Of a stretch of DNA of 64,000 bases, positions 42,910-54,597 are shown piece after piece. This DNA comes from Halichondria panicea. Taxonomy: Eukaryota; Porifera; Demospongiae; Suberitida; Halichondriidae. Every line of letters starts with the position of its first letter. The stretch's first letter is position 1. The notes under the pieces were generated by a model. That model had not been told where the DNA came from and did not search any database. It was given only the letters and a program-made list of their open reading frames with translations. The stretch lies in the NCBI RefSeq assembly GCF_963675165.1, contig NC_087379.1, forward strand, positions 3,845,442-3,909,441, read 5' to 3'. The translations under genes were made by a program, and so were the position numbers.

Positions 42910-45900
42910 ATGCCTCCAAAATTTGACCCAAACGCGATATCTATCGGTAAGCAAAGTATTTGTATGCACTGAGTACTGTTTTAATACTGTGGATTGTTCA
43001 TCCTATATTATAGTTTGCCTGAGGGCTGTAGGCGGAGAAGTAGGTGCTACATCATCACTTGCTCCTAAACTAGGTCCTCTCGGTCTAGTAAGTATTAGTT
43101 ACTTGTAATGATAATTATAAAGGCAAACCATCGTATTGTGTTCGTTTTTATAGTTGCACAGTATAATAGCTATTACTTTCTTTCTCCTTTTTAGTCTCCC
43201 AAGAAAGTAGGTGATGACATTGCCAAAGCAACTGGGGACTGGAAGGGTCTAAAAGTTACAGTTAAGTTGACTGTACAGAACCGGCAGGCCAAGATAGAGG
43301 TAGTACCCAGTGCTGCTTCTCTAGTCATCAAAGCACTGAAAGAGCCAGCAAGAGATAGGAAAAAGCAGAAAAATAGTGAGTCACCGAGCACGCAATTTAT
43401 TAGGAAATTACTAATTGTTAGATAGGATCTGTCGTTCCTAGAGATAGTTGGGCAAAGTCCAACCAACCCACACTCATGATTGGGTATCAGTAGTCTCACG
43501 AGCAGGCGTGGGAGGGAGAGAACGTCTGGTCACTATCGCAGCAATTCCGTGGACCCAGAATGTTGGCAGTGCCAATCAGATTTGTCCACACATAGTGGGC
43601 GGTAACACCCCGTGTATTTTCCTATTATAGCATAAAATGAACGTGAAAAGAAGGATTATTGACTCTAGCAAAGGCTAATTTTAGTGTTGAACCATACCTG
43701 GCTGCGAAGGAACTCGGTTACAAGAAGCTCGAGACCAAGCAAGAGCTAGCTAGCTGCGAATGAAAATATTTGTCTACATGTGAATTTGGGTAATTAACAA
43801 ATACCTTGCACGTGAATACATTACTCAGTGCCATGGAATTGCTGCAATAGTGACCAGACGTTCCCTCTAGGACTAGGGTATCAGTACTAGTAGCAGTTTT
43901 GTTTCACTGGTACTTGAGGCAGAGTATTATTTGACAACGCATGGCTCAAGGATGGCTTAAGGGTATAACTATTTGACTGGATCTAGCTATAATTCAAGAA
44001 ATACCTCAGAGCTCTCTTAGAGAAAGTAGAAGAATACTGTAGCCTGTAATGCAAGATTTTAGTACAGGCGGAAATAAACTTTTTCAGACATCTAGAACAC
44101 ATCTAGAACATTAGTCTCATGATCAGCTGTCTTTCTTTTGGAAAGATCGTCGAGCACTCTTTACATGGGCTACGGTGGATTCCAACGTGACCAGTGAGAT
44201 TGCTCATAAGTGACTTGAATAGGAGGCAACAAATATGAAACTTTACATGCGGTTGAGCAGCAAGCTGTGATGTGGTTACATTTTTGTGGTTTTGTTAGCT
44301 TGTACAGTGATGCAATACATCCCATTGTGCTATGACTTCACATAAAGAGTGGTCAGATGTTCCTCCCTGAGAGGTGCGGCTGATTCCTAGAGCACAAGGA
44401 GAGGCACAACCAGCTACCCCAAGCTTAAGGATTCTGGAGAAGGCACACGTAACACGTTTTGTCCTTATTGGTAGCACAACAAAACCTAAAACAAAGACAA
44501 TTAAGTTCAATTAATACAAGGATACTACTGTTTAAGCTTCATTCATAGACGCTAAGATAGGCTATGCTTCTTTTCTAGTAGCAACATATCTGGCAGGAGC
44601 TGTTTCTGCATATCTGGAGAAACACAGTGACCCAACTTGTAGTCAGCTAAATTGAGCTATAAGGTTTCTCTGATTGGGGTGCAAATTTTTTGCAGTGGAA
44701 CTGTTACAAGTACTGATACTCAACCATGAGCGCGCGTTGGTTGGACGCCACCCAACTAGAGATAACGCGATACAGTAGTGCTAGAAATTGTTGTACGTAT
44801 AGCAGGGCTCGCACTAAAATAATTAGCATGGCTGTTTTAATCTGACAACATGTAATTTTGCTCTGACATGCAAAGTTGGCTATACAAATCAGATAATTAC
44901 AGGTACACAAATGTTCTTGTGCATGAGGCTGGCAGCATGATCTGCGAAGTTGGACGCTCGGAATATTCCTTGAGCCATCAATAAACTCTTTCAAGTTTCT
45001 TAAGCCTAATAGCGAAACTTTGTAGAAAGAGACCCACCAGCCAATGAGAGAGAGAGAATAGACTAAGAACTTCAGACAGTTAGCTTGCTCTCAGCTAGCT
45101 AACTACATTCAATGTACAGCCACGAGGTAATTTTTAATTCGTGGTCGTTTTTCAATGATCCATTTATCCACACTTCTTGTTCTGAGCTACTAGAACTCCG
45201 ACAAGGGCTCTTACTAGTGCTAGAATAGCTAACCCGTATAGCGATCTCTGGCTAGCTCTATATATTAATTATGCTCCGACAAAATGTCTGACTAACACGT
45301 GCAATGATCAGTCACGTGCACATAATGACCTAGCTGGTGTAGACTGTAATTTCGAGCCCCGGTTATAGTGAGGTAATAAGATTTTAGGGTAGTGTTCGTG
45401 GCCTTTTTTATTTTTTCGTGAGCAAGTGCTGAGTCTATAGCTGACCTCTAGGAAAGTTTCCTTGCAAAAATCTAGAAGTGCAGTAACAAATATTACTCGC
45501 CAAAATTACGCATTTAGCTAAACAATTTTTACGAAAAGTACCTGCTTTAATACGGTGTTACGTAGCAAGCAGTTAGGAATCCAATCCGTGGCATTGCATA
45601 GATAGTGTAAAGAACTGGCCTGCACAGGGGTGGATTCTTGTCTTGAGAGCATCGTAGTGTCCTTTGTTGCCCTTGTTGCACAAGGAACCATACTATTGAT
45701 TTCTAATCGTTTATGTAATTCTCTGCCATTTTAATCTCTTTGTAGTGAATTGGTGATATAGCTTGTGCCCATTATAGACAGGTTTTCCTGTTTACGAGTG
45801 TCGTTTGTCTTAGTACGTCTATTATCTGGACCCCTTTATTCCAGAGTCATATCAGATATAAAATATAAAGTTTCTGTTCAACGGTGTAAATACCTGTTGG

Positions 45901-46855
45901 TATTACTTTAATTTGACGTAATGTTTCAATAATGATACATGGCATGGTAAGATGGTGTGATTAATTATTTATGATGAAATGTGCAACAAAATTGAAAGCA
46001 CCGCAGGAACTAGCACGAGTCTGTAATTATCAATGGCTGCAAGCTCATTGAACAGTGGCTGCTACCAATAGCTAGCGTTCTAGTGCAGAGCTAACGACAT
46101 AATATGTTGCTACACACGAGCCTTCAAAACCATAATTCGAGAACGAAGCATTGTTTTGCTCCAAGAATAGAAACTCTTACTTGCACTTCATTCATCACTG
46201 AACAGTTGTAGCACTCTACACACACAGACGCATTACCGTATACCTCGCTGCGCATGCACTAACTAACATGTACTGCGTTTTGCTACTGCCAGCCTTGCAT
46301 TATTGAACTAGAGTGAATTAATGACAGGTTCCTTCAATTATTGCTGATTCGGCTAGTGCATTCTGTATCAATTGTGAAGTAAAAATGAATCACAACTGCT
46401 TTATTCTCTAGCTGTAATTCCAGAGTCCTAAACACTCATTTTAGTACTTACTTACCGCGTAGCTGCACAAGGAGAAGATCTACGGAAACTATTTACACTC
46501 GCCAGTAGTGTCTACATAACTTCATGTGTAAAATAAAATAATGGGTTTGGTGTATACTAGAGAACAGTAAATACGGGGAGAGCTAAAGCATATTATTTTA
46601 TAGTGTATAATAATAAAATTATGACTTTCCTCTCAAAACACACGCACAGTTAAGCACAGTGGAAATATCACAATGGAACAGGTGTATGAGATAGCCAGGA
46701 TTATGCGTGTGAGATCAATGGCCCGCTTGTTCTCGGGAACTGTGAAAGAAATTCTGGGCACTGCTCAGTCTGTTGGCTGCACTGTAGAAAGTGTTAATCC
46801 TCACGACAAAATTGATGAAATAAATGATGGCACTCTGGAATGTCCTGTAAGTTAG
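42910..46855 (+). CDS. RPL12: 60S ribosomal protein L12 (uL11), complete, 4 exons
   Basis: Exons: 42910-42946, 43014-43087, 43195-43375, 46650-46855. They give 165 aa, exactly the animal RPL12 length. It starts [10 protein letters not shown], contains the family's [23 protein letters not shown] and [13 protein letters not shown], and ends GTLECPVS. Role: component of the GTPase-associated stalk base of the large subunit, binding 28S rRNA helices and acting in factor binding. The 'gtaagt' at the very end (46850) looks like a splice donor but reading through gives the conserved C-terminus and a stop, so no splice is used there. The third intron is 3.3 kb and holds an R1 copy; the first two are about 70-110 bp. 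The gene converges on the MINDY gene, with stops 171 bp apart. Confidence 0.98.
45990..46255 (-). repeat. R1 repeat, reverse, shortened, in RPL12 intron 3
   Basis: It starts near 'gaaagcaccgcagg', contains 'ctaccaatagctagcgttct' 'agtgcagagctaac' and 'ttcgagaacgaagcatt', and ends 'accgtatacctcgctgcgca'. Middle parts are deleted relative to 5132-5615. Confidence 0.7.
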
Positions 46856-47026
46856 TTTCTGTGCATTCTTATATTGTTTTAACTCTGCTGTTTGCAGGAT
46901 GAGTGATGAGAACAATTTCAAAAGGAACTGTAATAACTATTATACTGGACACAAAAATGTTTTGATACAGTGTTGGTTGGTAATAGATGTTTGGTGTATT
47001 ATCATAATATCTGACATTGGTCACTA

Positions 47027-50000
47027 CTACGATGTCTTTGAGAGTTTGACGTTTCTGTCCTTGGAACTTCCCAGTCTGAAAGGGAACTATAGAAACATAA
47101 TCCACTGGTTGCATGTGAGTATTCACCTACCTGGTGTCATTAGCCACAGCTGCTGGCTCTGAGAGATGTAGTACTTGTTCTTCCTCAATTTCTTTTTTTA
47201 TTGGAAGTTGCTCTCTGTTGCCTTGAGGTATGGAGTGAGTTGAGTACTTAAACTGTGCATCTAAGAAATCACCACTTCCATCGATATCAGTGACCGTCTT
47301 CCACACATGCCCAAGTTCATTGACAAAACCACTGTCTGTAACCAATAGCAGTAGTTGACCCTGTATATACAGATGCATGTGACTAAAACTATGAAGGATT
47401 ATATTTACAGTCAGCGTACTCTAGCAGGTAGCCGTGGGTGCTTAAGGGGGGAATAAAGCCAAAAAATAGACGCGGGCTAGAAAAATCATAACTCCACCCT
47501 ACTACCTCCTATGAACTCTATGTTGGTCTTAATCTTTGTTTAAAGATGTATTTACATCATGTATAGGTACCGATAACTGAGATAGTACGTATACAGTGCA
47601 ACAACCAAAGAGTAGATTTTTTTTGGTACACATTTTTTACATTTTGTGATATAAAATATAAATAAAAGTGATATGATCTATTTGAGTGCAGGTACTGAAA
47701 GTTCAACTATTGGCGATTCCATTGGACCACCACCTGTTACATCACATGACATCATCAGTATAAAATGGCTGTCTGAAGATGTGTACTTCCGAAAATATGT
47801 TAGGAATAGAAGTAGCTTATTTGTTTGAGTTAAGATCTGAAATTTGTTGTGTATGTACCTGAGTATATTCCTAATCTTTTGAGCTTCAACAGAAGTCTGG
47901 GCTACTAGTAAGTTCAGAGAAATGTATATATTCGATTTTATATTAGTTAAGGTCTGGTTTTTGAGGAGCATGTACTACAATAGTGTACTTTTCATCTGTA
48001 CATAGATAGTAGAGGAGAGGGATTGGAAACGCATGCGTGGGACTCAGTACAATTTCGGCCCATCCGTGTCTCGCCTACGCCCACGCAATGCTGTAGCGGT
48101 AACTGAAGCAAGGCATCTTTTTAGAAGGACAGAGAAGTGCCTTGGCCTCAGGGATATCGCACAGGGCTATGCCAGTTAGTACTATGCTCTTAGTACCTAG
48201 TATAGTTGTAACCTTAACCTAGAAGTGTCTACTAAAGGAGTTTCATGAGTTTTTTTAAGCTTTCCTTGACTGGCTGAGGATTGTGGGATTTTTTTATCTC
48301 TCCAAAAAGAAGTACAACCTGTTTGAGATTGAAGACAAGTACAGTGGTATGTTAAGTGTTTTTTAAATGTAGCAACTTTGTGATTGACTCTCCATGGTAG
48401 TATTTGCTGACAAATTTATTATCACACTCATGACTTTCACTTGTGGGATTTTGTGGAAGTGTAGGTGTTGAAGTAGCAAATGTATATAGGCTAGAAGTGA
48501 CCCTTTAATGTTACTACATGCTATTGTACACTTTATTTGTAGTTATACGAATGGATCGGCAGGCGAAAACTCCTCTAATACTAACTTCTGAAACACGAAT
48601 GGAAGCTAGTAGCCTAACTTGATCCTAGTAGCCTTCCTGCCTGTCTCATGTCTCTTTCTGGCTAGTCAGTAGTAGCCTTCCTGCCTGTCTTTTGGCTGTT
48701 AAAGATTAAAATACTAAAATTATCATAGGACAAAGGTCAATTTCTAGTGACGGAGGCAGGAAAGGAAGAAATTTAACCGTGACACGCATGGGCCGGGCAT
48801 TTACGTATGCGTTTCCAATCCCTCTCCTCTACTATCTATGATCTGTACTAACTTACAGGAGTTAGGCTAGCCTCTTCTTTGCTATTGTCAAAAACAGTGC
48901 TTTTTATGACTTTTGGGTCGATTTGGCTACGTAGTAAGCTCAATTGCCACGCCCCTATGACACAGAATGACCAACACCAACTGTGTATTTGCAGGTAGAC
49001 ATCACATGACCTTTGGATGTAGCAAATAACAACAAGATGATTTGTGATGTCACAAATCAATGAATATCATTGCATACGTCATCCAACTGGTTATGGCAAG
49101 TCCTTTTGCTTTGCCCTATTGATTGCCAGCAATATTTGATGTGATTAGCTATTTACACTGTAAATTGCAATGATCATGCTGCTGTAAATTACAGCGGTAT
49201 ATCATTACCACAGGCTGAGTCATTCCAGGCTCTTAACGATTATTGGTGCACGTACAGTCTTCCCTAAGACCCCACAGGAGGTACAACAGGCGCAATGTAG
49301 CTTTAGTAATAATATTAGTCCGCTAATTATACGCCCACGTGTTACTGCGGAGTGTATTCACAGTACCGCGCCTGTCGTACCTCCTCAGCTAAGACCCCAA
49401 ATGTTGTAAGACAGGAAGTGCTACAAGTAGCCTCATCATAATAAGAGAAAATTTTTAGAGCTAGCGAAAACTTTTCACTTTTTGAGCAAGCTTTTCACAC
49501 CATCAACGTAGCAATGTCAATACGGAGCCAATGTCTGTCTTGTAATGTGTGCATGAGTAAAGCCAGGTAATAACAGAGATTGAAGAGAAGGGGATATGAA
49601 ACTAGATCACGTGAGCTTATGTGCTTAATGTAAAACAGAGTAAAAAGTTTAGGCACTCTGCCTTGAATAGCGGTTTAATTTGTAAATAAAACAAAACAGC
49701 CCCATGGGAAGCTGGATGACTCACTTGAAGGATTATGATCATATAATTGACTAGCCACAGATTGTTCTAAAATATATTTGGTGGCAATAAAATCCAAAAT
49801 CCCAGATTCCCTGGTTTATTGGCCTTTGTGGGACTGTAGCAGAAAGCAAGTTGGTTTTCATAAGATGGTTCAGTGATGGGTTTTAATGTTAGCTATGTAT
49901 TCTATGGTATGGTGCCTGTCTCAAAGGCTAGGTCGCTCTGATGCTGAAAGTAAATCAATTTTTAGTGTACAATTTTGCAACATTTTGCTCCAGGACAAGC

Positions 50001-53000
50001 ACAAGAGGTCAAAAAAGTTGAAGTGATCGAACAAGCTGTCTCTTGGCTTTTAGCTGAGGAAACAGTCCACTCTTGCATTTAACATCAACTTTGTTCTATA
50101 TGTAGCAGCAAGTCCAGAGATACAGTCCCACAAAGTATTTTACATGATTTTACATAGAACTTGCAGTAAAGACAACGGTGTCACGCCCATTTTGGGCAAC
50201 ACGGATTGTATGTACACGCCATCAAGTTTCATATCCCTCTCTTTTCAATCTCTGGTAATAATAGCTGCATTTTTCAATAGACTCATCCTGGGGCCATACT
50301 ATCAAATCTCTAAACATGCTCACGGTACTATGGCTCATACTTTACGCTAGTAAAACATAATTCTGTTTATTACGTCATATCATAAAGCAGTACGCAATAT
50401 CATGTTTCCATTTAATCCGCCCACACAAGACATACATACATACATACATCACACAAGCGTTACCCAATCTTGGTCTGTGTATCAACACGTATGTGAAACA
50501 CGTGATGCGTTGTTCACGGTAAAATCTCATAGATTGAAAGCATAAACTCAACCGCTTTTTCCGAGGAGGGGCCTAATTAACAACTTATAATTGAAGTGTA
50601 TGACAGTATGAGATCATGATGTACCTGGCGTTTGAAAATAGTGTTGAAGTGATTGTTTCTGAAGAAGACACACATATCTCCTTCTTTAATTACTCTGTTA
50701 AGCTCACAAAGACCATGATGAGTTAGCTGGCTGGAGTTGATTTCTAAGAATTCCTCACAAATCAAAGCTGTTGATACATGAAACAGACATAAAATAACAA
50801 TGTAACAAGTGGGCAACCCACGAACCATTTTGAATGTTGATCGGATCAGCAGAGTTTTGATTATTGATGATCATTTCCACCAGCTGGTTGTACGACAGCG
50901 TACACACCACATCATAAGTGTGCCGATCCTGAGGGTCTACTAACCAGCCATGATATAGCGGAACTTGAAACAAATCAAATATTCCAGACTCACTTGTGAA
51001 CTCAAAAGACTGCACACTGAAATAAACTTTTGTTATGAAACTACATGTATGATACTGCACTAGCTTATCAATATTCTAATACAGTTTGCATCACAATAAA
51101 TGCCTGCACTTGTCTTACAGCTCCACCAAATTTGAGGCAGCAGAGATACAGTTTCATAATTAAAATCTGCTTCCGGAGGCGGAGGACATCACTCTTTCTT
51201 TATTACCTCCAACCACAGTTTACAAGATGATTGGAATGCAATTAAAATGTCCTCCGGAAGCAGATTTTAATTGACCATGACTATCCTCAGGTCTGGGGCC
51301 ACTAGACCACTCCCTTGCACGTGATCATCATGATACATGTAGGTGCCAGGGAGAGGGTCTGGCATTTAGAATCACTTTCCTTGGTTGAGATGTCCAAAAT
51401 TGACATATCTAATCGGATTCGCAAGAATCCAATTAACTGACACATGACTCCCACTCACGGAAGAGGTTGGTAGTACTTGACCTTTGTCGTTTTTGTAACT
51501 CTCAGTAGGCAATGGCTAACTTAAATTCCGATATCAACTAAAAGCCTCGTTACCACGCCCATTTGTTGACATCTGAGAACCAAGAAAAGTGACTGTTGTC
51601 CAGACTAGCTATCCTCCTCTGGTCTGTACGGGTATAGTATCTACATAGACCATAGCCTTTCTAGCAGTAGCATGCTTCGCCGTACGAATCTCCTAAAGTG
51701 GGGTTGAAGGCATAGTGGTCACGTTATTGATGTTTGACCATCTTTGTTGCAAATATGGCTACAACCACACGTTTAAAGGGCTAGGGTATCTAGATCACCC
51801 AGCTGTAAGACAGGTGCAAGCCTTTATTGTGATGCATAAAAGTTCAGAAGTCTGCAGTGCAGATTTTTTTGTGAGCGTCTGATTTTTAGAGACGGCAGAA
51901 TAAAGTGTCAGTGTAACCTGTTAAACTTGACGTTGACATCAAGACCAGTTTGCAGCCTAGGAAAAGCTGCCATAGCATCTTGCATGTTCTGTTGGTAATT
52001 TGCAGAATGATAATCAGCTAGTGGATTCTCCAACAGACAGCTACCAAGTAAATCCATGAGGTGAGAGGACGACACCAGAGTTTCTCCACCGCCGATTTTG
52101 ATACGATGTGACAGTAGCAGAACATTGGCCAATGCGATGAGAGGACAGGGGCCGTTTTCATTCTGCAGAGGGTATTATTATAATTATGTAACATTAGCCT
52201 CGATCCCAGGCCGCAATTTATCAGGGAAGTGGGCCTGGTATCGACTACTTGTGCATGTGCTAATATCCCCCGGTATCTGGGGGCTTTGGATAACATCGTA
52301 TATGCTCAGTAAAATAATGACATCACAACAAACGGAAGTGGATTGGATAGAAAGTTCGATTGAAGGTTTCTAGCCCATCAGATAGCATTCTCTGATAGCT
52401 ACCCTTAGCCTGCTATATTAACAAAAGACTTATAGCCTGCAACTGTGGATGACAATCGTCTGAACGAAGTGGCCTGTCCATATAGGTATGGACTGGCCAC
52501 GCCCATCTAACACTAAGTTTGGTGAAAGTCTACTATAGTACTGCTACTGAAAGTTAATAGCTGTACAACAAACCTACACAGCTCTGTCTCTAGCTAGCTA
52601 GCTATTATAATAATATAGCTCTGTGTATATGACTTTAAGGATATTATCTCTGATGAGTTCAGTATTATAGGAAATTTTACGGGGAAAAATATCCGATAAT
52701 TTTGCGCATGCCCAAGCAGTCAGTAGCAGGCCTTCTTTTCTCTTCGAAGGCCAGTGAAGGAGGCTAATAATTATAACATGAGCCATGAGCTGCATAACAC
52801 AAGGGACACATTACAATATCTAGATCTAGATCTAAGGTAGTTAAATTAATACAGAGTGTACTAGTGTATGCACGTTCGACAAACCATGCAGCTGTGGATC
52901 CAGGGCTTATTATGCCTCGGTGCGCATGCGCATGGGAGGTATACGGTAGTGTGTTTGTGTGTGTGTCTGCTACAGCTGCTCAAGGATCAACGAAGTGTAA

Positions 53001-53934
53001 GTAACAGTTTCTATAGGCTTTTAGTCATGTTTTCGATTTTAATTCGCAAAATAATGTTTGGTTCTCGAGTTTGGAATGCCATTGCAGCCTTTTCAGAACA
53101 GTGCGTAGAATAACTTGTGTTGCTTCTACTTAGTAGTTAGCTCTGCACTAGAACGCTAGCTATTGGTAGCTGCAAGAGTGAGAAGAGAGCTGCTGATGCA
53201 GCCATTATAATGTTCAGACTTGAACTTTTGGCATAGATAGTTTTTAACAACAATCATGGTCGATCATTACCCGAGTTTCCCTGGCCTGTGACCAGTGCAA
53301 AACTCATGATTAGTAGCTTTATGTTATATAGCTTTGGCACCTCCACCAAGGCACCAGCACCCGCGGTGCTTTCATTTATCAGTAAATAGTGAACTAGTTA
53401 TAAAGCAAGAGCAAGATGGGGGAGATCCTAGGATTAGATGACGGAGGTGCTCATGGCGCCACCACCCCCACTTTTGGTTACGCCCTTTTGTCGGCCACGC
53501 CTACCAGTTTATCTTCAGTTACCATGGTTATCCATGGACGAAGAAAAGTGTAAGAAATGGCTGGTTTTTTAGGCGTTGTAACTATCACTATTAAGCTATA
53601 GAATAGTTGCAGTAAGTGTAGCTTCCTCTCTGGCTAGCAGTTCAAGAGCAGTGTTGGTTGAACTACTGAGCTACTCGAGTCTGGATGGGGGTTAAGCACC
53701 ACCCAGTGTACGCCACCGCATTACTTTACTAAGATTACGCACACTTACCTGGGTAACGATTGGAACAAACTCATCATCGCCCGGACCCCACGGTATCCAC
53801 TTCAATTGGTAATAGATTTGATTATTGACTACATCTGAAGTTCTTTCAGGTTGGTCCTGCACATAAAAAATAGATACCTTGTAGTTGGCAGATTCTTAGC
53901 CATGTACAAAAGTAAATACCTGAGCCATAGCCAT
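47027..53934 (-). CDS. MINDY1: MINDY-1/2 type Lys48-chain deubiquitinase
   Basis: Exons (minus): 53934-53920, 53856-53749, 52162-51918, 51016-50826, 50767-50625, 47360-47131, 47075-47027. Phases join to 326 aa with the start used here. Residues 16-41 match the family's entry strand (YYQLKWIPWG...IVTQ), followed by NENGPCPLIALANVLLL with oxyanion Gln41 and catalytic Cys47. Then YHGWLVDPQ, LSYNQLVE, and CVFFRNNHFNTIF with the catalytic His226, then LLLLVTDSGF. Family knowledge: MINDY enzymes trim Lys48-linked ubiquitin chains from the end and carry a MIU ubiquitin-binding helix near the C-terminus; the tail here (EIEEEQVLHLSEPAAVAND) is acidic and short. The human N-terminal extension is missing, so an upstream first exon may exist; the frame is open upstream of 53934. 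The last small exon is the least certain. MINDY1 and MINDY2 cannot be told apart. Confidence 0.9.
48001..48840. mobile_element. Non-autonomous DNA transposon R8, 840 bp, 7-bp target duplication
   Basis: It begins 'catagatagtagaggagagg' g and ends with the exact inverse 'ccctctcctctactatctat' g. Flanking direct repeats 'atctgta' are at 47994-48000 and 48841-48847. The termini match those of 5671-6206. No transposase ORF remains. Inside there is a repeated 'cttcctgcctgtct' block (near 48630 and 48670). It sits in a MINDY intron. Confidence 0.88.
51158..51271. repeat. Inverted repeat, 22-25 bp arms, in a MINDY intron
   Basis: The left arm 'aattaaaatctgcttccgga' gg and right arm 'cctccggaagcagattttaa' tt are perfect inverses around about 65 bp. 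The whole may be a small transposon remnant. Confidence 0.8.
52195..52766 (-). mobile_element. R4 element, reverse copy, in the first large MINDY intron
   Basis: It starts 'tagcctcgatcccaggccg' and ends 'agtgaaggaggcta'. It carries all R4 landmarks in reverse order ('ggatgacaatcgtctgaacg', 'ctaacactaagtttggtgaa', 'aaaatatccgataattt'). Compared with 32444-33019 it is diverged by many substitutions, and no clean 9-bp duplication is left. Confidence 0.8.
52913..53377 (+). repeat. R1 repeat, near full length
   Basis: It starts 'atgcctcggtgcgcatgcgc' and ends 'gcacccgcggtgctttcatt'. It has the conserved core ('ttggaatgccattgcagcct', 'ctctgcactagaacgctagc'). Its GT-rich tract is shorter than in 5132-5615. 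Confidence 0.75.
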
Positions 53935-54247
53935 ATAGAATTGTCGCACTGCACTGAGATCGAAGCAGCTACTGTACAGGTACGTAGCTGGGTACGTACA
54001 GGTATAATGTAATTGTTTGACAGATTTCACGGGGTGTAGATAAGCTCAACAGCTGTATTGATTTTTCTAATTACAGCACAGTTGCTTTGAATTCAGCCGC
54101 CCTCCTAGTGCATTTTGCATTCTTGCGACTTTATTTTGTTTACTATAGAGCTCAAGCCACTAAGTTTAACCACAACTTCAAAAGGCGTTATGATTTTGAA
54201 ATAATTATTGTTGATGAGTGATGACCAGTACAGTGCAGCTAGCTCTA

Positions 54248-54325
54248 GCCTCGATCCCAGGCCGAGTTTTCGCTTTTATAATGTAGGCAACCGTTATAAA
54301 AGCGAAAACTCGGCCTGGGATTAAG
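54248..54325. repeat. Perfect hairpin with R4-type ends, 27-bp arms
   Basis: Arms 'tcccaggccgagttttcgct' tttataa are perfectly inverted around a 12-base loop. The outer sequence 'tagcctcgatccc' is the R4 terminus, so this looks like an R4 end pair with the interior lost. Same type as 58858-58902. Confidence 0.85.
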
Positions 54326-54597
54326 CTAGCTCATGACAGCTATGGTATAGTGTTTCACCCACGCATCCAAACCTTGTATGAATATCATTATAATGTACAT
54401 TCCTGTGGCATATAATCACGTGTATGGCCCTTGTGGTCTTGTAGTATTGTACACAACACAAGCAACACACAAAACTATCACAAGCTGGAAGATACTATGC
54501 TATAGCAGCAGCTACTGCACTGTAGTACTAGGTAAGTAGGTATTATTTGATTACCATGTTCAGTGATAGGTGAATTATGATGATTTTATGATGATGA

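Noticed and set aside
43376-46649. A snoRNA gene in the large RPL12 intron
   Set aside because: RPL12 introns host a snoRNA in vertebrates, but I found no convincing paired C/D boxes or H/ACA double hairpin here.
46850-46855. Splice donor 'gtaagt' at the end of RPL12
   Set aside because: Reading through gives the conserved C-terminal residues and a stop at the usual length.
52018-52373. Open frames of about 90 codons on both strands
   Set aside because: They are shadows of the MINDY catalytic exon and of the R4 repeat.
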